The notes beneath the pieces were generated by a model. It was not told where the DNA came from and searched no databases. It saw nothing but the letters and a program-made list of their open reading frames with translations. A stretch of DNA of 33,118 nt from contig JAUYOV010000001.1 of NCBI GenBank assembly GCA_030697795.1, forward strand, positions 88,486-121,603, given 5' to 3'. Positions 29,281-33,118 of the stretch are shown here, piece by piece. This DNA is from a bacterium (GTDB lineage: Bacteria; Patescibacteriota; Minisyncoccia; JACQLN01). The position numbers and the translations under genes were made by a program. Position 1 is the first letter of the stretch, and each line of letters begins with the position of its first letter.

Positions 29281-29428
29281 GTTGATTTCTGTATTGGTGC
29301 CGAGGGTTGGAAGCTATACGAACCTGTATAATAGAACAAAAACTACTAGAACGCCATAGAATTATGGAAATTGCCTCAAGCTCTTAGTTAATACGCTTTT
29401 AGCCTCTTAAAGGTCTATAACAGCCATT
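29281..29428 (-). other. Intergenic stretch with tRNA 3'-end-like remnant
   Basis: No gene is seen. On the minus strand about 29325-29297 reads ACAGGTTCG, then TATAGCTTCC, then ACCCTCGGCACCA, like a tRNA 3' end with CCA and a disturbed T-loop. No matching acceptor 5' half was found about 75 bases upstream. Confidence 0.3.
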
Positions 29429-30265
29429 CTAATCATTCCACTTTAGCCATTCGTCCGTCCAGTAGACATTAGCTATTGTTTGGTCAGAAATTTGTTTGAA
29501 AGTGGAAGCGGAATATTTTATGATATAGGTTTTCTCGTGACCAAGAAACCCGTTTAGTGGATCTTCAGTTGCGGATTCGCCGACTAAAAATGTACCATTC
29601 TTAACATCGTAATATACAAATCCATTCCTGCCCTCAAATGTCTTTACCTCTCGTAATGTGCCATCTGGTTCTATCTTAAATAGCGTGAATACTTGTGTGA
29701 ATCCGTCAGCGTTTGCAATGTTATATCTCAACCAAAATGCCAAAGGGTACTCTTCTAATTTATATCTATAATCAGGCATTATACTCCAAACATAGAGGAT
29801 ATTTGCGAATGGCTGATAGGAAGATATATCTTTTGTCCATGATTTTTTACTATTACCATCTGATAGTTTAAGCACTATTGGCTTTGTGCCATCAGAAACA
29901 AGTAGTCTAGCTGATTGGTTTTCTTTTACATACCAGTCTTGTGTAGTAAGTGTGCTTGATAAGGTTACCCTGTTATATTCTGACGATTCACCAGCAAGCT
30001 CAATGCTTCTTATTTGGCCTTCTGGTATTTTTTCATATACCTCATCACTGCTGAATCCGTACAGTTTGTTGGGTCCAAACACAAACCATTCAACAAAGCC
30101 GAGCGAATAATCTGAAGGCAATATTGATGTTGGGTTAGGGTTTAAATCTACTTCTGTAGTGCCCGTAGCCGCCTCTCCCGCAGATTTTTTATAGCTATCC
30201 ACTGCATACCAAACTAAACCCGCTAAAAGAATACAGATTATAACGATAATGGCTTTGTTTTTCAT
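29429..30265 (-). CDS. Hypothetical membrane-anchored protein
   Basis: This 278-residue protein has one N-terminal helix (about 5-22) and a large soluble outer part, beta-rich by look, with aromatic turns such as GFVEWFVFGPNKLYGFSSDE, and repeated S/T-D-G-N/T patterns. No catalytic motif or family is recognised. It is the last gene of a five-gene minus-strand group (32074 to 29429) with gaps of 3-19 bases, so co-transcription is likely. Confidence 0.65.
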   Translation of the reverse strand: MKNKAIIVIICILLAGLVWYAVDSYKKSAGEAATGTTEVDLNPNPTSILPSDYSLGFVEWFVFGPNKLYGFSSDEVYEKIPEGQIRSIELAGESSEYNRVTLSSTLTTQDWYVKENQSARLLVSDGTKPIVLKLSDGNSKKSWTKDISSYQPFANILYVWSIMPDYRYKLEEYPLAFWLRYNIANADGFTQVFTLFKIEPDGTLREVKTFEGRNGFVYYDVKNGTFLVGESATEDPLNGFLGHEKTYIIKYSASTFKQISDQTIANVYWTDEWLKWND

Positions 30266-30268
30266 ATT

Positions 30269-30847
30269 TTAATCTAGTGCTTTTTCGGCTTCCTCTTTTG
30301 CTAAATTAGCTATTTCAATAAATTTTTTACAATCGGGACTGTTTTCGTGCATCGTTTCGTAATAGTTATCAGTGTGGTCTACGGCCAACATACACCATCT
30401 GTAAAGAGCAAAATTTATTAAACTGATATTACTAGCAAGTCCATCGTAATAAACCTTAATAACAAGTCGATTTATCCCTAAACCAGTTTCAAGAGAATCA
30501 ATAGAAAAATTAATACCTTTTTGATTTTTCTTATCTTCTGAATCCAATGATATCTGTATCCATGAAAACCATATAACCATTGCTTGATACAGTAAATTAA
30601 ACCTATTTTCATTTAAATTATTAACGTCATTCATAAAAATACCAGAATCGGGGTGAAACAACGCATGATTCATTATTTTTGCAAAAGCACTTGCCTGAAG
30701 CAAAAAACCAAGCTTAGCAGCAAGTCCTAATCGTTGATCCTGCGGCAAATTTTTTAGATCTAAAGCTATTTTCTCTAATCTGGATTCATAATTACCTTCT
30801 ATCTTTTTTCTTAAAGAGTTTATTTTAAAATTAGAAAATATACCCAT
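30269..30847 (-). CDS. Hypothetical soluble helical protein
   Basis: The 192-residue protein has no signal or membrane helix and is mainly alpha-helical by composition. It starts MGIFSNFKINSLRKKIEG, with AAKLGFLLQASAFAKIMNHA in the middle and YETMHENSPDCKKFIEIA near the end. No family is recognised. It is 3 bases upstream of the 30265 gene and 5 bases downstream of the small membrane gene, in the same unit. It is the only member of that unit without a membrane segment, perhaps a cytoplasmic partner. Confidence 0.6.
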   Translation of the reverse strand: MGIFSNFKINSLRKKIEGNYESRLEKIALDLKNLPQDQRLGLAAKLGFLLQASAFAKIMNHALFHPDSGIFMNDVNNLNENRFNLLYQAMVIWFSWIQISLDSEDKKNQKGINFSIDSLETGLGINRLVIKVYYDGLASNISLINFALYRWCMLAVDHTDNYYETMHENSPDCKKFIEIANLAKEEAEKALD

Positions 30848-30852
30848 AAAAT

Positions 30853-31080
30853 TTATTTAAACAAAGAATATATGAAAATAATTACTACTGGAATAAAAGT
30901 CCACATGAGCCGTACTGCGGTAGCAGTAGAAAACATCCCTGTTTTATTTTGTTCCTGTTGTTCGTCTGGAAGAACGGAGTAACTTAATACTAAAAGAATA
31001 ACAACTATTGAAAGCCATGTAACACTTCCCCATAAACGATACACTGTTACTGCTCCTAAAATCCATATGATTATTTGCAT
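30853..31080 (-). CDS. Small two-helix membrane protein
   Basis: The 75-residue protein has helices at about 2-36 (possibly two short ones) and 54-72, and a polar loop DEQQEQNKTGM between them. No family is recognised. It lies 12 bases after the 31845 gene and 5 bases before the 30847 gene in the five-gene unit. Confidence 0.6.
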   Translation of the reverse strand: MQIIIWILGAVTVYRLWGSVTWLSIVVILLVLSYSVLPDEQQEQNKTGMFSTATAVRLMWTFIPVVIIFIYSLFK

Positions 31081-31092
31081 GTTTGTTAATGA

Positions 31093-31845
31093 TTAATAAT
31101 TTAATAAATATGATCCAAAATAGGCACTAGCGACTGCCCAAACAGTGGTGTAATTTAGTACAAGATCAGAGTCTTGGTTGGCAAGGTTATACCAATTATC
31201 ACCATTATTGGAATACATATCTGGACGGAAATCTTTATTAGTATCTGCTAAAATAATGTGATCAGTTATAACTTCTGTGGCACGGTTCTTAGATGTACCC
31301 TCAAAAAACAGTGTCGTGCCATCTGACGATAGTTTCCACTTATTAGTTGTAATATAAACATCATCGGAATGTCCGGCAAAATATTGTGTAGTTATTGTTT
31401 GATCAGGAGCATCGTGAATTTGCCCAACCATTTTATTAACAATATCCTCAAAAGAAGTATCTAGAGGAGTATACTGACATTTCTGCTGTTGCACAGATAG
31501 AGCATCTGTAAGTATGCATCCATTCGGATATGCCGCTGTTATAACCCGTGACTGAGTTCCATCTGTTGTACAAAGAGACCAACGAGTATAATCAAAACTC
31601 TTACAAACGAAATCTGTGGAAGGAGATGGTGGCAGAGCTGGTGGTATTGGTTGTTGCAAAACAAAGGGCTTTGGCGGAGATGGTTGTAATATTAGTGCAG
31701 TATTTTTTGTTAACTTTTCTTTTTCTTGAAGAACTGCTAAATCTTTTTGGCTTTCTTGATTATAAAAATAATTGTTTATTTTTATACCTCCAAAAATAAG
31801 CAGCATAAAAATACCAGCAATAAAAATCTTATATTTAGATTCCAT
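31093..31845 (-). CDS. Membrane-anchored protein with thrombospondin-like Cys segment
   Basis: This 250-residue protein has an N-terminal anchor (about 6-22), a charged linker, a Pro-rich stalk (PSPPKPFVLQQPIPPALPPS), then a short Cys-Trp segment (CKSFDYTRWSLCTTDGTQSR) that looks like a thrombospondin type-1-like module often found on CPR surface proteins. The C-terminal 130 residues contain D-x-D-rich turns, possibly calcium-binding (LADTNKDFRPDM). It is probably displayed outside the cell. No enzyme motif is seen. Confidence 0.65.
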   Translation of the reverse strand: MESKYKIFIAGIFMLLIFGGIKINNYFYNQESQKDLAVLQEKEKLTKNTALILQPSPPKPFVLQQPIPPALPPSPSTDFVCKSFDYTRWSLCTTDGTQSRVITAAYPNGCILTDALSVQQQKCQYTPLDTSFEDIVNKMVGQIHDAPDQTITTQYFAGHSDDVYITTNKWKLSSDGTTLFFEGTSKNRATEVITDHIILADTNKDFRPDMYSNNGDNWYNLANQDSDLVLNYTTVWAVASAYFGSYLLNY

Positions 31846-31864
31846 ATTCTTTGTTTTTCATATT

Positions 31865-32074
31865 TTATAGTTGAGTGATTCGAACTATTAGAAATATTAA
31901 ACCTCCCACAATTCCCCAAATTGCCATCGCTTTTGGAGTATCTTCTTTAATTGCATTTACTACACCCCAAATTCCTAGTACTAGAGCTACAAGAGGAAAG
32001 ATTGAGAATTCCCATAGGAATATTGATAAGAATGCGAATACTCCTGCTATTGTTCCCACTGTGTTTTTTGTCAT
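31865..32074 (-). CDS. Small two-helix membrane protein
   Basis: The 69-residue protein has two or three hydrophobic segments (TVGTIAGVFAFLSIFLW, PLVALVLGIWGVVNAI and AIWGIVGGLIFLIV) and a short KEDTPKA loop. It resembles the small DUF4190-like membrane proteins. It is the first gene of the five-gene minus-strand unit. Its start overlaps the -35 of the divergent plus-strand RNA promoter at 32068. Confidence 0.6.
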   Translation of the reverse strand: MTKNTVGTIAGVFAFLSIFLWEFSIFPLVALVLGIWGVVNAIKEDTPKAMAIWGIVGGLIFLIVRITQL

Positions 32075-32095
32075 AATTTTTTAATTATTTATTAA
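32068..32095 (+). promoter_or_regulatory. Promoter candidate for the RNA at 32102
   Basis: TTGTCA (5 of 6, 32068-32073) and TATTAA (32090-32095) are 16 bases apart in A+T-rich DNA. The -10 is only moderate. Confidence 0.4.
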
Positions 32096-32101
32096 TAAAT
32101 T

Positions 32102-32298
32102 CCACTAAATAAAAAGCCAACCTTTTTAGGGCTAGCGTGTAGCTTTTAAACCACAAAACCACACGCTAGCTAGATCTTGCGATCCTATATCCTTTCGGGT
32201 ATAGCCCAATGACGAGTTGCTGAACGTGTGGTTCAGTGTCGTCATTGGGTCTTAATCTAGCCATGCCTTTATTTCTAAAGGTTTAGGCTACTTTTTAT
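32102..32298 (+). ncRNA. Candidate structured RNA of about 195 bases
   Basis: No open frame. Stem 1: GCTAGCGTGT/ACACGCTAGC (32131-32140, 32161-32170), perfect. Stem 2: CTATATCC/GGGTATAG with a TTTC loop (32185-32204). Stem 3: CCCAATGACGA/TCGTCATTGGG (32205-32215, 32239-32249), perfect, capped by CTGAAC-GTGTG-GTTCAG. TAGAT (32171-32175) and ATCTA (32255-32259) can close stems 2 and 3 into a three-way junction. A terminator follows. I could not match it to tmRNA, RNase P, SRP or 6S RNA by their usual conserved words. The strand is set by the terminator T-run. Confidence 0.6.
32258..32297 (+). terminator. Terminator of the 32102 RNA
   Basis: TAGCC/GGCTA and inner CCTTT/AAAGG form the stem (32258-32290), followed by CTTTTTATT. 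Its base overlaps ATCTA, which closes the junction of the RNA, so the two structures compete in part. Confidence 0.6.
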
Positions 32299-32365
32299 TA
32301 AATTGTTTTATTTCTTGTTCACATATTACCAAATTGTTAACTAACACAAAAGCATTAGCCTTTTA

Positions 32366-32614
32366 TTATTTCCCATCTCCGCTCCAATCTTTACATAAAA
32401 CCTCTGCTTGCTCTAGAACCGTCTTGGTAGCTAATTCTTGCTTATCTGGCGGATATTTATATTTATTTAACAGTTTTTTTACCAAAACCCGAAGCTTGGC
32501 TTGAACATTCTGTTTAAGTGTCCAATCAATAGAAGTATTCAAAAAATACTTACTTCTTGCAAAAGCCGAAAACAAAGCGTTCGAACCTAAAAATAGTGAG
32601 GCAAACAAAGACAA
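32366..32614 (-). pseudogene. Remnant of type I restriction subunit HsdR, C-terminal end only
   Basis: An 82-codon frame in which the last part matches the very end of HsdR (DUF3387): [30 protein letters not shown] and VLEQAEVLC. The homology begins only near codon 28 (about 32533); the first residues appear unrelated. A full HsdR has about 1,000 residues, so the motor and nuclease parts are gone. The remnant directly abuts the cloverleaf RNA locus, which may mark the break point of a deletion or insertion. Confidence 0.75.
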
Positions 32615-32635
32615 AACCGAGGTTTTTGCCTCGGT
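32608..32635 (-). terminator. Terminator of the cloverleaf RNA
   Basis: ACCGAGG-CAAAA-ACCTCGGT on the minus strand followed by TTTGTCTTTG. Confidence 0.85.
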
Positions 32636-32834
32636 CTGTCCTACTCTGTGCGGCGGGCAGGATTCCGCTTCGCTAGAACCTATCGTCCTTCATTATCATT
32701 CAGGACTCTTTAAAACCCTTCGGTTTTAATATTTCCGCCACGGGAAAACAAATGTTTTCCCGACCCCTTTCACAGGTTCGAATCTTAACCCATAAAATAA
32801 ATTTGCCCATCTAAAGATGGCTAAATTTATTTGT
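32608..32834 (-). ncRNA. Candidate small RNA with a cloverleaf-like fold
   Basis: About 225 bases between a promoter (32868-32841) and an intrinsic terminator. In order on the minus strand: hairpin AAATAAATTT..CCATCT/AGATGG..AAATTTATTT (32832-32795); GGTT/AACC hairpin; perfect hairpin CGGGAAAACA/TGTTTTCCCG (32762-32741); then a four-way domain closed by GTGGCGG/CCGCCGC (32741-32735, 32656-32650) with arms TTAAAACC-GAAG-GGTTTTAA, GTCCT..AGGAC (12-base loop) and AGGTTC..GAATCCT. The last arm and CCGCCGCA recall a tRNA 3' half, but arm lengths and loops do not fit a tRNA. No known RNA was recognised. Confidence 0.65.
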
Positions 32835-32840
32835 GTCTCT

Positions 32841-32868
32841 ATTGTACCAAACTCGCACCTATTTCCAA
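32841..32868 (-). promoter_or_regulatory. Promoter of the cloverleaf RNA
   Basis: TTGGAA (32868-32863) and an extended -10 TGGTACAAT (TACAAT at 32846-32841), 16 bases between the hexamers. The start is expected near 32834. Confidence 0.65.
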
Positions 32869-32885
32869 AACAAAGTGAGGTAATG

Positions 32886-32967
32886 ACTTCGCACGCTCCG
32901 CGTGCGTGGTGAAGCAAAACTGAAGCGTACGCTCGGGGAAAGCCCCCCGCACTGGCGAGTACGCCAG
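32886..32967. repeat. G+C-rich hairpin cluster
   Basis: Consecutive hairpins: CTTC-GCACGC/GCGTGC..GAAG (about 32888-32915), CGGGG/CCCCC (32934-32948) and CTGGCG/CGCCAG (32952-32967). No reliable gene is seen from 32615 to the right edge; the minus-strand frame through here is rejected. Confidence 0.55.
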
Positions 32968-32968
32968 C

Positions 32969-33059
32969 AACCCCGAAAGAAAAAACACTCCTTGCATTTC
33001 TGATTTGGCGGGGGTGAAATTTCTTTTGAAAAAGGAAAGGGTGTTTTTCTTTCGGGGTT
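32969..33059. repeat. 91-bp inverted repeat
   Basis: AACCCCGAAAGAAAAAACAC on the left and GTGTTTTTCTTTCGGGGTT on the right are inverted copies with one bulged base, extended inward by CC..GG pairs, around a loop of about 47 bases. It may be the end of a gene beyond the right edge, or a miniature element. Confidence 0.7.
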
Positions 33060-33118
33060 CTGCCCTCCAAGTATTCGGGCAGTGCGTGGGGCTTCAATGC
33101 GGACGAAGTTTTGGCAAA

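Noticed and set aside
29290-29330. Functional tRNA with CCA next to tRNA-Thr
   Set aside because: Only a 3'-end-like stretch is present; no acceptor partner or anticodon arm was found upstream.
32102-32298. tmRNA, RNase P, SRP or 6S RNA
   Set aside because: None of the conserved words or folds of these RNAs could be found by eye in either RNA candidate.
32650-32741. tRNA gene
   Set aside because: The 7-bp closing stem and CCGCCGCA tail suggest a tRNA, but the D-like arm (8 bp, 4-base loop), the 12-base anticodon-like loop and the broken T-loop do not fit.
32726-33097. 123-codon minus-strand frame over the right-edge hairpins
   Set aside because: It runs through several perfect palindromes, the RNA promoter and the RNA itself, and looks like translated structure rather than protein.

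Overview
The window reads like a compact, A+T-rich genome of a Patescibacteria/CPR bacterium, most likely of the Parcubacteria group. The evidence is a pared-down sugar metabolism (split transketolase, RpiB, a one-domain pyruvate kinase), tight gene packing, many single-helix membrane-anchored proteins of unknown function, a large disulfide-type Cys-repeat protein, tRNA genes without an encoded CCA, and UGA used as an ordinary stop. This placement is inference; no 16S rRNA gene is present.

Layout. 1-5,100: a secreted Cys-repeat protein cut by the left edge, then a thiol-redox and membrane group (DUF1573 protein, CcdA-type electron carrier, membrane-tethered thioredoxin, DUF302, SHOCT). 5,102-11,384: a plus-strand run of DoxX-like protein, D-2-hydroxyacid dehydrogenase, glycerate 2-kinase, enolase, minimal pyruvate kinase, DoxX and a peptidoglycan-binding protein, ending in a two-way terminator. 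11,448-14,493 (minus): a coiled-coil lytic transglycosylase, ribosomal protein L25 with a palindromic element inserted in frame, and a lycopene-cyclase-like membrane protein. 14,524-15,287: a RAYT-type transposase between duplicated palindromes. 15,290-22,597 (minus): aldolase, an unknown protein, PfkB kinase, a small aromatic-rich protein, both transketolase halves, a small monocistronic gene, Rpe and RpiB, that is, the non-oxidative pentose phosphate branch joined to glycolysis. 22,637-23,443: a PaaX/Cas2-like regulator between two copies of the same three-part palindromic operator, with a divergent microprotein. 23,523-24,396: three small genes of higher G+C content with strong Shine-Dalgarno sites. 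24,416-29,280 (minus): GAPDH, thioredoxin reductase-like protein, glutaredoxin, MltG, tRNA-Trp, an HTH protein, L33 (rpmG), a small membrane protein and tRNA-Thr. 29,429-32,074 (minus): five unknown, mostly membrane-anchored proteins. 32,068-33,118: two candidate structured RNAs, each with a promoter and an intrinsic terminator, an HsdR remnant and a large inverted repeat.

How the genes work together. Transketolase, Rpe and RpiB interconvert pentose and hexose/triose phosphates. FBA and PfkB join them to hexose phosphates, GAPDH starts lower glycolysis, and enolase and pyruvate kinase finish it. The hydroxyacid dehydrogenase could regenerate NAD+ as a D-lactate dehydrogenase, or could act with the glycerate kinase. 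CcdA and thioredoxin on one side, and the thioredoxin reductase-like protein with glutaredoxin on the other, probably serve disulfide handling outside and inside the cell.

The strongest candidates for something undescribed are: (1) the operator TGTTAACA-N8-ACGATCGT-N8-TGTTAACA found once upstream of rpiB and once upstream of the PaaX-like gene; (2) a cloverleaf-shaped small RNA at 32,608-32,834; (3) a second structured RNA at 32,102-32,298; (4) palindromes carried in frame inside rplY, rpe and the RAYT gene; (5) a repeated promoter layout in which the -10 box ends exactly 7 bases before the start codon, pointing to leaderless mRNAs for core genes.
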